Origin: Methanomicrobia archaeon
GTDB taxonomy: Archaea > Methanobacteriota_B > Thermococci > Methanofastidiosales > B48-G16
Direction: 5' to 3'
DNA: 5,199 nucleotides
NCBI GenBank assembly: GCA_023133315.1
Contig: JAGLWR010000091.1
Span: 1 to 5,199 of the forward strand
Part shown: positions 1 to 5,199 of the stretch, in pieces
Numbering within the stretch: the first letter of the stretch is position 1
Layout of the letters: the number at the start of each line of letters is the position of its first letter
The notes under the pieces: model-generated
Seen by the model: only the letters and a program-made list of their open reading frames with translations
Databases searched by the model: none
What the model was told of the DNA's origin: nothing
Position numbers and translations under genes: made by a program

Positions 1-442
1 TATGAGTGTGCCCCAAAACCAAGATGTCTATATCTCTTAAAAACGTTTCAAAGTATGAATCAGGATAATCTGGATAGATATACTGTGTTACACTTGTAGG
101 CGAACCATGATAGATCGATATTCTCCTATCTCCTATTCCTAAGTTAATGTTAAACTTCAGTTCTTTTAAAAATTCTATACTCTCCTTATTCAAAACAGAT
201 TTTGTCCACTCTATGGCCATTTGGGCATAAACATTAAATCCCATAAGTTTGGCTATCACGGCATAATCATGATTTCCAAAAACTCCTTTTACTCCCTTAC
301 TAATACACAGTTGTATAACCTCGTTTGGATTGGGGCCGTACCCTACAAAATCTCCGCAACAGAATATGTCCCCCTTCGAGTATTTTAGAACTTCTTCAAG
401 AGCTTCTAAGTTTGAGTGTATATCCGAAATTAAGGTAATCAT
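1..442 (-). CDS. Metallophosphoesterase (calcineurin-like phosphodiesterase), C-terminus cut by window edge
   Basis: A reading frame starts at the ATG at 442-440 and stays open to the left edge, giving 147 visible residues. All the metal-site blocks of the calcineurin-like phosphoesterase fold appear in order: SDIHSN (D7, H9), CCGDFVGYGPNP (D31), GNHD (N57, H58), YHGSP (H112) and GHTH (H145, H147 at the very end). The order and spacing fit the compact YfcE/MJ0912-like branch (Metallophos_2), whose members are cytoplasmic di-metal phosphodiesterases of about 160-250 residues, so some C-terminal sequence is missing. The first motif has Ser where DIHGN is usual; the ligands themselves are intact. 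The substrate cannot be told from sequence. The gene begins 21 bases after the stop of the TGT-like gene, has no GGTGA site, and has a TATA box about 26 bases upstream of the ATG, suggesting a leaderless transcript in addition to any read-through. Confidence 0.9.
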   Translation of the reverse strand, partial: MITLISDIHSNLEALEEVLKYSKGDIFCCGDFVGYGPNPNEVIQLCISKGVKGVFGNHDYAVIAKLMGFNVYAQMAIEWTKSVLNKESIEFLKELKFNINLGIGDRRISIYHGSPTSVTQYIYPDYPDSYFETFLRDIDILVLGHTH

Positions 443-463
443 TACTATACGCCCTATGAGATG

Positions 464-473
464 TTATATATAT
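464..473 (-). promoter_or_regulatory. TATA box for the metallophosphoesterase gene
   Basis: The minus strand reads ATATATATAA here, centred about 26 bases before the ATG at 442, the expected distance between an archaeal TATA box and its transcription start. The mRNA would then begin at or next to the start codon. The element is made of the last two codons and stop codon of the TGT-like gene (Tyr-Ile-stop). No Shine-Dalgarno sequence precedes the ATG, which agrees with leaderless translation. AT-rich DNA produces such strings by chance, so this is moderate evidence. Confidence 0.5.
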
Positions 474-1471
474 TCTTTAGCTATCAAGAAAGCCTTTTTT
501 ATCGATGCATTTTTCTCTCCCTTTTTCAAAACATAAGATTCTAATTCATTGTCTTCTATTTTTTCTCTTATGTATTTCATCTCTTTTAGAAAAACATTCA
601 AATTATGGAGAGACAAAAGAATCTCAGCCTCGCTTGTACCTTCCAAAAAATCATTCAATCCATAATCTCTACATATAAAACAGTCGCATTCTGGAAGTTT
701 TTTTACCTTTCTGAGTTTGATTCTTTTCAACGTCCCAGGATCTATATATTCTTTAAAAGCTGCTGCTACTACGTAGGTCCATGAGTCAAACGTTTTCACA
801 CCCATGTAACTTAACGCAAATAACGCTGGAAATCCTGTAATCCCGAAAACATGGAGGGACTTTTCGTTTCTAGCCGCTGAAACAACGCTTATTAACGTAC
901 GATAATCTCTCTTTTTTGGAACTAAGGAGCCGACAGCATACCCATCAAACCCACTATCGAGGCTTTCCAGATAATTTTTTATATCTACTGCATTGTGACC
1001 GTGAACAGCTGAATATAATAACATTTTTCTATTATTTCTTAACTTTAAAGCTAAATTTGAGTTATAGATGCTTTTTTCTATTCTTTTTTTCTTTTCTCCC
1101 GGACTCAGATCTGAGAGAATAGGATAATCAAACGTTATACCTATGTCACAGCCAGATTCTTCCTGATATCTCAGTACAAACTCTTCTTCTAACTCTACAT
1201 TCTTTTTCATAAACTGAAATCCGCCAGAGTCTATAACAACAGGCTTTTTTGTTTTCAAAACTCTGTGTATCCCCTTTTCACGGATTTCGTCTTTTTTATT
1301 ATATTGAAGAATATGATATAAGCTTAAAACAGTACCCTGAGCTAAATCCCATGGAGCCGGAAATTTTTTTTCTATCCAGAGATCCCAGATACCGTAAGAA
1401 GCTGCAGAGACGGGGAGTAATGCAGGAGTTTCTATACTCCCATGGACTGTTTTTATTTTTTTGCACTCCAT
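464..1471 (-). CDS. TGT-superfamily tRNA-guanine transglycosylase-like protein, short and lacking PUA
   Basis: A 335-residue protein related to tRNA-guanine transglycosylases, which swap a guanine base in tRNA for a 7-deazaguanine (preQ0 at position 15 in archaea). Visible landmarks: the N-terminal IETPALLPV segment; DSGGFQ at 81-86 with the first catalytic aspartate D81; FDYP with D115 in the base pocket; VGSLVP at 180-185; FDS with the presumed nucleophile D229; and a zinc site formed by C262, C264, C267 and H289. It is only the catalytic barrel: full archaeal TgtA has about 500-600 residues with C-terminal domains including PUA. It keeps catalytic residues and zinc ligands, which argues against ArcS, whose TGT-like domain is degenerate. 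The VQGG motif is VHGH (156-159). I chose the ATG at 1471; a TTG at 1483 adds four residues but lies nearer the TATA box. TgtA function is uncertain; a specialised paralog, or a DpdA-like DNA-modifying enzyme, is possible. Confidence 0.8.
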   Translation of the reverse strand: MECKKIKTVHGSIETPALLPVSAASYGIWDLWIEKKFPAPWDLAQGTVLSLYHILQYNKKDEIREKGIHRVLKTKKPVVIDSGGFQFMKKNVELEEEFVLRYQEESGCDIGITFDYPILSDLSPGEKKKRIEKSIYNSNLALKLRNNRKMLLYSAVHGHNAVDIKNYLESLDSGFDGYAVGSLVPKKRDYRTLISVVSAARNEKSLHVFGITGFPALFALSYMGVKTFDSWTYVVAAAFKEYIDPGTLKRIKLRKVKKLPECDCFICRDYGLNDFLEGTSEAEILLSLHNLNVFLKEMKYIREKIEDNELESYVLKKGEKNASIKKAFLIAKEYI

Positions 1472-1488
1472 AGTGCATTTCAATTTTT

Positions 1489-1498
1489 TATATATAAA
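1489..1498 (-). promoter_or_regulatory. TATA box for the TGT-like gene
   Basis: The minus strand reads TTTATATATA, a close match to the archaeal TATA consensus, centred about 22-24 bases upstream of the ATG at 1471. Transcription would start at or close to that ATG, giving a leaderless or near-leaderless mRNA, and no GGTGA-like site is present in front of it. The box lies between the EF-2 terminator and the gene, as expected for an independent transcription unit. The bases upstream are C-rich (CCCCTCCC on this strand) rather than the purine-rich BRE usually seen. Confidence 0.65.
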
Positions 1499-1512
1499 TA
1501 GGGAGGGGTATC

Positions 1513-1529
1513 AAAAAAATATAAAAAAA
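1513..1529 (-). terminator. Oligo-T transcription terminator after fusA
   Basis: Directly after the TAA stop of EF-2, the minus strand carries two runs of seven T separated by ATA. Archaeal RNA polymerase terminates at such U-tracts without needing a hairpin, and no stem is visible just before it. The position between the translation operon and a fresh TATA box supports the call. Confidence 0.7.
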
Positions 1530-3722
1530 TTAAACGTAGTCCGAGACTTTTGGAGGTCCAGGTTTCAAGCCTTTTCTCTGTCTTATCTGACGCATTGCAG
1601 TTTCCTGAAGCTCCTTTGACATCTTCTCAAAACCTATCTGTTCAGTCGTCCAGAGGGCTCTCCCTTCCGTTGCTGATCGTATATCACTCGCAAATCCAAA
1701 CATCTCTGCCACAGGAGTTTTAGCGATAATCGTTGTCAACTCTTCTTCCTTCTGTATATCCAGTATCTGTCCCCTTTTCTGCTGTAAAAGCCTTGTTACC
1801 GCCCCCATATAGTTATCAGGCGCTGTTACAAAGACTTTCTGTACAGGTTCGTAAAGAGAAGCATCTGCGAGAAGCATTGCAGCATATAATGCACTCCTCA
1901 CCGCGGGGATCACCTGTGCAGGACCTCTGTGAATGGCATCTTCGTGAAGCTTTGTATCATGAAGCTTGACCTTCATCTTTATAGTAGGTTCATTTGTCAG
2001 AACACCTTTATCAACTACATTATGAAACGATTCTATAACGAGTTCCCTGACCTCACCAATATGTACAACTCCTCGAGTCATATTTACGTAAACATTTCCC
2101 TGGTATACCTCTTCAACATTTTTCGCCTCATTTTTATTCATCCCAAGTGCTCTCAACTTTTGTCCGATATCTTTTGATTTTATTCTTCCTTCTGGTATCT
2201 CTCCCTCTTTTATTGCTTTGTAAACCTCATCTTCCAACGGCTCGACTGTTAAATAGAACTTGTTATGTTTGTTAGGAGATTTGCCTTCAACCTCTTGGGA
2301 AGCTCTACTCACTCCTTCCCTATAAACGACTATCGGCTCTGAAGTCTTTATTGGTACTCCTTTTTCGTGAGTGATTCTATATGCTACTACCTCCAGATGC
2401 AGTTCTCCCATCCCGGAAAGTAAGTATTCTCCTGTTTCTTCGTCTATCTTTGCTTTCAAAGTAGGATCTTCCTTTTCAACTTGTTTCAGGACTTCTATGA
2501 GTTTTGGGAGGTCTCTCGGATTTTCAGGTTCTACCGCCTCCGTCACAACAGGTTCGGAGTAATGTTTTATGGCCTCGAAGGGATGCATAGGTTTATCACC
2601 TTCGCATATTGTCTCTCCTGCGATGGCTTCTTTTAAACCTGTGAGTGCAACCATGTTTCCAGCAGGAACCTCTGCAACGTTCTCCCTATCGGCCCCCATA
2701 AATATTCCTACCTGTTGAACTCTTCTCTTTGTTCTGGTACCAACGATCCAGACCTCATCTCCAGGTTTTATCTTGCCCGAGAAGATCCTTCCTGTCGCTA
2801 TCTCTCCGGCGTGTTTATCTATTATTATCTTTGTCACTATCATGCCGAGGGATCCGTTTGCATCACAGTTCATCATCGTTTTTCCGATCTCGGTATCAAT
2901 CTCACCCTTCCATATCCTCGGGATCCTGTATCTCTGGGATTCTAAAGGATTTGGTAAATGTTTTATTACCATATCAAGAATTATCCTGTGTACCGGTGCC
3001 TTCTTGGCAAGCTCCTTTTCTTTTCCTTCGTTTGTATATCTGATAATATCGGCAAACGTGATCCCTGTTTCTCTCATACGAGGCACTGAGATAGCCCATT
3101 TGCAGTAAGCAGAACCAAATGTTACGCTCCCAACATTTACATTTACCTGCCAGATGTCTTTAAACTCTTTCGGAGCTGCCTGTTTTATTAATTTATTCAC
3201 CTCAGTAATGATCTTCACAAATCTCTTCTGCATCTCTTCAGGGCCCAACTGGAGTTCTTTTATAAGTCTATCAACTTTGTTAATAAAAAGAACTGGTTTT
3301 ACACCTTCTTTTAATGCCTGTCTCACGACTGTTTCTGTCTGGGGCATTTTTCCCTCCACAGCACAGACAACGATTATACACCCATCTATTGCCCTCATTG
3401 CTCTGGTGACATCTCCTCCAAAATCCACGTGTCCGGGTGTATCTATCAAATTAATAAGATGATCTTTACTTTCGTATTCGTGTACAAGAGATATATTGGC
3501 AGCATTTATCGTGATCCCTCTTGCCTGCTCCTGTTCGTCAAAATCTAAAACTAACTGCTTTCCCGCAAGTTCCTCAGACATCAATCCTGCTCCAGCCAGT
3601 AAATTATCTGAAAGCGTTGTTTTGCCATGGTCTATATGAGCCGCAATACCTATATTTCTGATATACTCAGGAACATACATCAATTTGTTGGCTAATTTAG
3701 CCATGTCTTCCTTTCTACCCAT
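1530..3722 (-). CDS. fusA: Translation elongation factor 2 (aEF-2)
   Basis: A full-length 730-residue archaeal EF-2, the GTPase that moves tRNAs and mRNA through the ribosome after peptide bond formation. The GTP-binding motifs are intact: AHIDHGKT at 28-35 (P-loop), RGIT at 68-71 (switch I Thr71), DTPGH at 94-98, NKVD at 148-151 and GSA at 203-205. Domain II begins near residue 290, domain III near 390, domain IV near 460 and domain V near 625. The domain IV tip contains DAIHRGPAQ, in which H598 is the residue modified to diphthamide in archaea and eukaryotes. No intein interrupts the gene. The start at 3722 gives the typical MGRKED N-terminus and sits five bases after a GGTGA site that overlaps the S7 stop. 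It is the last gene of the operon, followed at once by an oligo-T terminator; no tuf follows. Confidence 0.98.
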   Translation of the reverse strand: MGRKEDMAKLANKLMYVPEYIRNIGIAAHIDHGKTTLSDNLLAGAGLMSEELAGKQLVLDFDEQEQARGITINAANISLVHEYESKDHLINLIDTPGHVDFGGDVTRAMRAIDGCIIVVCAVEGKMPQTETVVRQALKEGVKPVLFINKVDRLIKELQLGPEEMQKRFVKIITEVNKLIKQAAPKEFKDIWQVNVNVGSVTFGSAYCKWAISVPRMRETGITFADIIRYTNEGKEKELAKKAPVHRIILDMVIKHLPNPLESQRYRIPRIWKGEIDTEIGKTMMNCDANGSLGMIVTKIIIDKHAGEIATGRIFSGKIKPGDEVWIVGTRTKRRVQQVGIFMGADRENVAEVPAGNMVALTGLKEAIAGETICEGDKPMHPFEAIKHYSEPVVTEAVEPENPRDLPKLIEVLKQVEKEDPTLKAKIDEETGEYLLSGMGELHLEVVAYRITHEKGVPIKTSEPIVVYREGVSRASQEVEGKSPNKHNKFYLTVEPLEDEVYKAIKEGEIPEGRIKSKDIGQKLRALGMNKNEAKNVEEVYQGNVYVNMTRGVVHIGEVRELVIESFHNVVDKGVLTNEPTIKMKVKLHDTKLHEDAIHRGPAQVIPAVRSALYAAMLLADASLYEPVQKVFVTAPDNYMGAVTRLLQQKRGQILDIQKEEELTTIIAKTPVAEMFGFASDIRSATEGRALWTTEQIGFEKMSKELQETAMRQIRQRKGLKPGPPKVSDYV

Positions 3723-3726
3723 TTAA

Positions 3727-3732
3727 CTCACC
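3727..3732 (-). promoter_or_regulatory. Ribosome binding site of fusA overlapping the rps7 stop
   Basis: The minus strand reads GGTGAG, complementary to the archaeal 16S 3' end. Its TGA is the stop codon of S7, so a terminating ribosome sits on the initiation site for EF-2. The ATG at 3722 follows after four to five bases. Confidence 0.8.
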
Positions 3733-4333
3733 TTGCCGACTTTGCAATTCTTTCAACTTCCTCTCTTTTGCTTACAGCTACACTTTTCATGTCGTAGTTT
3801 GAAGCGAGAATAATTTCCTCTGCAAGCGCTTCTGAAAAAGATTTTTTAGACTTGAATGTTTTTAAACTCGCCCCTAAAGATATATACTTAAGAGCAAAAT
3901 CCAATCTCCTCTGTGGTGACATATCAACAGCCATATGGTACTTCACGCCACCGTACGTTATTGTTGTTGTTTCCTCCATTGGCGCAGAGTTTTCAAGTGC
4001 CCTTATCAAAACTTCGAGAGGACTTTTCTTTGTTTTGGAGTTTATTATATCAAAAGCATTTTTCACCGTGTGGTACACTTTCACTTTTTTTCCAGAGTGG
4101 CCTCCTTTCCTTCTCAAAAATCTTCCTCCGATTTTTTTCTTGGCAGAGCCTGATCTCATTAATTTATTGATCAGCCTCTCTACAATACTGAGTTTAGCCT
4201 TTCCAAATCTCTTTTTTTGATATCTGCCACTTGAATGAGGAATATAAACGGGATCTAAATTTATATGCCCTTTTAATCCGCTATCCATTACCTCTACATT
4301 GAAATCCCATTTGTCAAACAGTTTTTCATCCAT
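3728..4333 (-). CDS. rpsG: Small ribosomal subunit protein S7 (uS7)
   Basis: A 201-residue archaeal/eukaryotic-type S7, a primary 16S rRNA binding protein that organises the 3' major (head) domain near the exit site. Recognisable blocks are SIVERLINKLMRSG at 49-62, the long conserved helix region from VYHTVKNAF (86-94) through PLEVLIRALENSAP (105-118), the beta segment ITYGGVKYHMAVD (125-137), SPQRRLDFAL (139-148) and the C-terminal VSKREEVERIAKSAR. The basic loop RFLRRKGGHSGKKVKV around 71-86 belongs to the archaeal form. The length is within the archaeal range. The ATG at 4333 follows a GGTGA site with a four-base gap and lies four bases after the S12 stop. S7 ends in an AGG codon whose GG forms part of the next ribosome binding site. 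Confidence 0.97.
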   Translation of the reverse strand: MDEKLFDKWDFNVEVMDSGLKGHINLDPVYIPHSSGRYQKKRFGKAKLSIVERLINKLMRSGSAKKKIGGRFLRRKGGHSGKKVKVYHTVKNAFDIINSKTKKSPLEVLIRALENSAPMEETTTITYGGVKYHMAVDMSPQRRLDFALKYISLGASLKTFKSKKSFSEALAEEIILASNYDMKSVAVSKREEVERIAKSAR

Positions 4334-4336
4334 AAA

Positions 4337-4342
4337 ATCACC
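4337..4342 (-). promoter_or_regulatory. Ribosome binding site of rps7 overlapping the rps12 stop
   Basis: GGTGAT on the minus strand, with the TGA serving as the S12 stop codon. It is four bases from the S7 ATG at 4333 (counted from GGTGA) and supports that start over the second in-line ATG-like overlap (ATGGATG), whose second ATG is out of frame. Confidence 0.8.
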
Positions 4343-4781
4343 TTATAGGCTTCTCTTTCTTTCCAGATACCATCTCACTCAGTGCCACCCTGTTGACCTT
4401 GATGACTTTGAATCTGACACCCGGAATATCTCCCATTGATCTTCCTTTTCTGCCACCTATACCTTCTATAACTACTTCATCATGTTCGTCTATGAAGTTT
4501 ATAGCTCCGTCGCCGGGACAGAAAGCTGTTACCTGACGTCCATTTTTTATTAATTGAACTCTGACACATTTTCGTATGGCAGAGTTAGGCTGCTTGGCTT
4601 CTACGGGCACTTTTTCAAGGACTATTCCCCTCGCCTGAGGAGCCTTTCCTAAGGGATCAGATTTTTTGTCCAATCCGAGCGCCCTTCTTTTAAAGTTTAT
4701 ATCTTCCCATCTAAGTTTTTTTCTTTTTTTTAAGATAATCCTTCCTGCGAACTCTCCTCTTGCCATTCCTTTTTTACTCAT
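4338..4781 (-). CDS. rpsL: Small ribosomal subunit protein S12 (uS12)
   Basis: A 147-residue archaeal S12, the decoding-centre protein of the 30S subunit that monitors codon-anticodon pairing. The diagnostic core is present: GKAPQARGIVLEKV at 45-58, KQPNSAIRKCVRVQL at 63-77 (the PNSA loop that reaches the A site), GDGAINFIDEHDEVVIEGIGG at 90-110 with MGDIPGVR at 116-123. The start is taken as the ATG at 4781, which gives MSKKGMARGEF and the usual archaeal length. An upstream in-frame GTG at 4790 would give 150 residues, but it lies inside the GAGGTGA ribosome binding site and is very unlikely to be used. The gene follows the NusA-like gene by ten bases and precedes S7 by four, as in the conserved archaeal str cluster. 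Confidence 0.97.
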   Translation of the reverse strand: MSKKGMARGEFAGRIILKKRKKLRWEDINFKRRALGLDKKSDPLGKAPQARGIVLEKVPVEAKQPNSAIRKCVRVQLIKNGRQVTAFCPGDGAINFIDEHDEVVIEGIGGRKGRSMGDIPGVRFKVIKVNRVALSEMVSGKKEKPIR

Positions 4782-4786
4782 GAGTT

Positions 4787-4793
4787 TCACCTC
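4787..4793 (-). promoter_or_regulatory. Ribosome binding site that sets the rps12 start
   Basis: GAGGTGA on the minus strand, five bases from the ATG at 4781. It overlaps the TGA stop of the NusA-like gene by two bases. The GTG within it is the false in-frame start at 4790. Confidence 0.85.
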
Positions 4794-5199
4794 ACATTAT
4801 CAGTACATCTGTTATATTATGATGCCTGTTCAGTAACAATCTTATCCTTTTTATATTTTTTCCAGACTTACCTATCACAAGTCCTTTGTCTTCCTTGGCA
4901 ATATCTATTGTTGCTATCTTTTTATTATTTCTTTCAGAGATAAGAACTGATTTCACTTTAATAGGTCTTAGAATATTTTTTATAAACTGCTCAGGGGCAT
5001 TAGAATATTCTATAACTTCAATTTTTTTTCCTGATAACTCAGACATTTTTTTTATATTTACCCCTTTTTTGCCTATGGCTAGTCCTACATCTCTTTCCCT
5101 AACAACAAAAACAAGCTTGCCATCTTCCAGAATACAATCTACTATTTTTGCTCCAGTTATACTCTCAAAAAGACCTATGCATTTTATTTCCTCTGTCCC
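4792..5199 (-). CDS. nusA: NusA-like KH-domain transcription factor, N-terminus beyond window edge
   Basis: The frame is open from the TGA at 4794-4792 to the right edge and ends there on a codon boundary, giving 135 residues. The upstream part, 51 codons before the internal ATG at 5046, is clearly part of the protein: it reads EEIKCIGLFESITGAK and then RDVGLAIGKKGVNIKK, the first KH domain with its GxxG loop (GKKG, residues 43-46). A second KH domain follows with GLVIGKSGKNIKRI (GKSG at 110-113). This is the short archaeal NusA-like protein, an RNA-binding two-KH factor lacking the bacterial S1 and N-terminal polymerase-binding domains. Archaeal members are about 140-150 residues, so only roughly 5-15 are missing. 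It sits immediately before S12, the conserved position downstream of the RNA polymerase subunit and L30e genes in euryarchaea. Its exact role in archaeal transcription or ribosome assembly is not settled. Confidence 0.93.
   Translation of the reverse strand, partial: GTEEIKCIGLFESITGAKIVDCILEDGKLVFVVRERDVGLAIGKKGVNIKKMSELSGKKIEVIEYSNAPEQFIKNILRPIKVKSVLISERNNKKIATIDIAKEDKGLVIGKSGKNIKRIRLLLNRHHNITDVLIM

Noticed and set aside
330..536. A 68-codon plus-strand frame spanning the metallophosphoesterase start and TGT-like end
   Set aside because: It overlaps two supported minus-strand genes, and its sequence is low-complexity Phe/Ile-rich with no ribosome binding site.
916..1122. Short plus-strand frames opposite the TGT-like gene
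   Set aside because: They are antisense to a gene with clear motifs and carry no signal of their own.
464..1471. TGT-like gene as archaeosine synthase ArcS
   Set aside because: ArcS has a degenerate TGT-like domain and a PUA domain; this protein keeps the catalytic aspartates and all four zinc ligands and has no PUA.
1501..1508. G-rich string GGGAGGGG as a possible G-quadruplex or regulatory site
   Set aside because: Only two G-runs are present, too few for a quadruplex, and no partner repeat or inverted copy is seen nearby. It may simply be the spacer upstream of the TATA box.
2729..3108. Overlapping plus-strand open frames of 70-110 codons opposite fusA
   Set aside because: They lie fully antisense to a strongly conserved EF-2 gene, show no domain-like sequence and have no ribosome binding site; they are shadow frames.
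3154..3462. A 102-codon plus-strand frame opposite the EF-2 GTPase domain
   Set aside because: It mirrors the conserved G-domain codons and has no recognisable protein features.
3852..4220. A 122-codon hydrophobic plus-strand frame opposite rps7
   Set aside because: The Phe/Leu-rich translation arises from reading Lys/Glu-rich S7 codons in reverse; there is no start signal and no independent support.
1..5199. Mobile elements, CRISPR arrays, tRNA or rRNA genes
   Set aside because: No transposase, regularly spaced repeats, or tRNA/rRNA-like segments were found; nearly the whole window is coding.

Overview
The window is an archaeal chromosome segment with every gene on the minus strand, so it reads from right to left. 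The assignment to Archaea rests on three things. The gene order is nusA-like, rps12, rps7, fusA with archaeal-type proteins: a two-KH NusA without an S1 domain, a 147-residue S12, a 201-residue S7, and an EF-2 with the diphthamide histidine context. Ribosome binding sites are GGTGA. There are TATA boxes and an oligo-T terminator. EF-2 and S12 look euryarchaeal, but I cannot name a genus. The sequence is AT-rich, gene-dense and has no gap over 60 bases between genes.

Layout from right to left: the C-terminal 135 residues of a NusA-like two-KH protein (5199-4792, running off the right edge); S12 (4781-4338); S7 (4333-3728); EF-2 (3722-1530). These four form a tight translation operon. At each of the three internal junctions the GGTGA ribosome binding site overlaps the TGA stop codon of the preceding gene. 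Directly after the EF-2 stop there is a T7-ATA-T7 tract, a probable archaeal terminator. The EF-1alpha (tuf) and S10 (rpsJ) genes that follow fusA in several euryarchaea are absent.

After the terminator, a new TATA box precedes a short, divergent TGT-family transglycosylase (1471-464). It keeps both catalytic aspartates and the zinc ligands but has no PUA domain, and it has VHGH where the family has VQGG. A second TATA box made from the last codons and stop of that gene precedes a metallophosphoesterase (442-1), which is cut at its C-terminus by the left edge just after its GHTH motif. Both downstream genes lack a Shine-Dalgarno site and are probably read from leaderless or nearly leaderless transcripts.

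Most of the window is ordinary core machinery. I do not see an undescribed multi-gene system here. The item most worth follow-up is the TGT paralog. Two start codons also need care: the S12 start should be the ATG at 4781, not a GTG inside its ribosome binding site, and the NusA-like frame continues upstream of its first internal ATG to the window edge.
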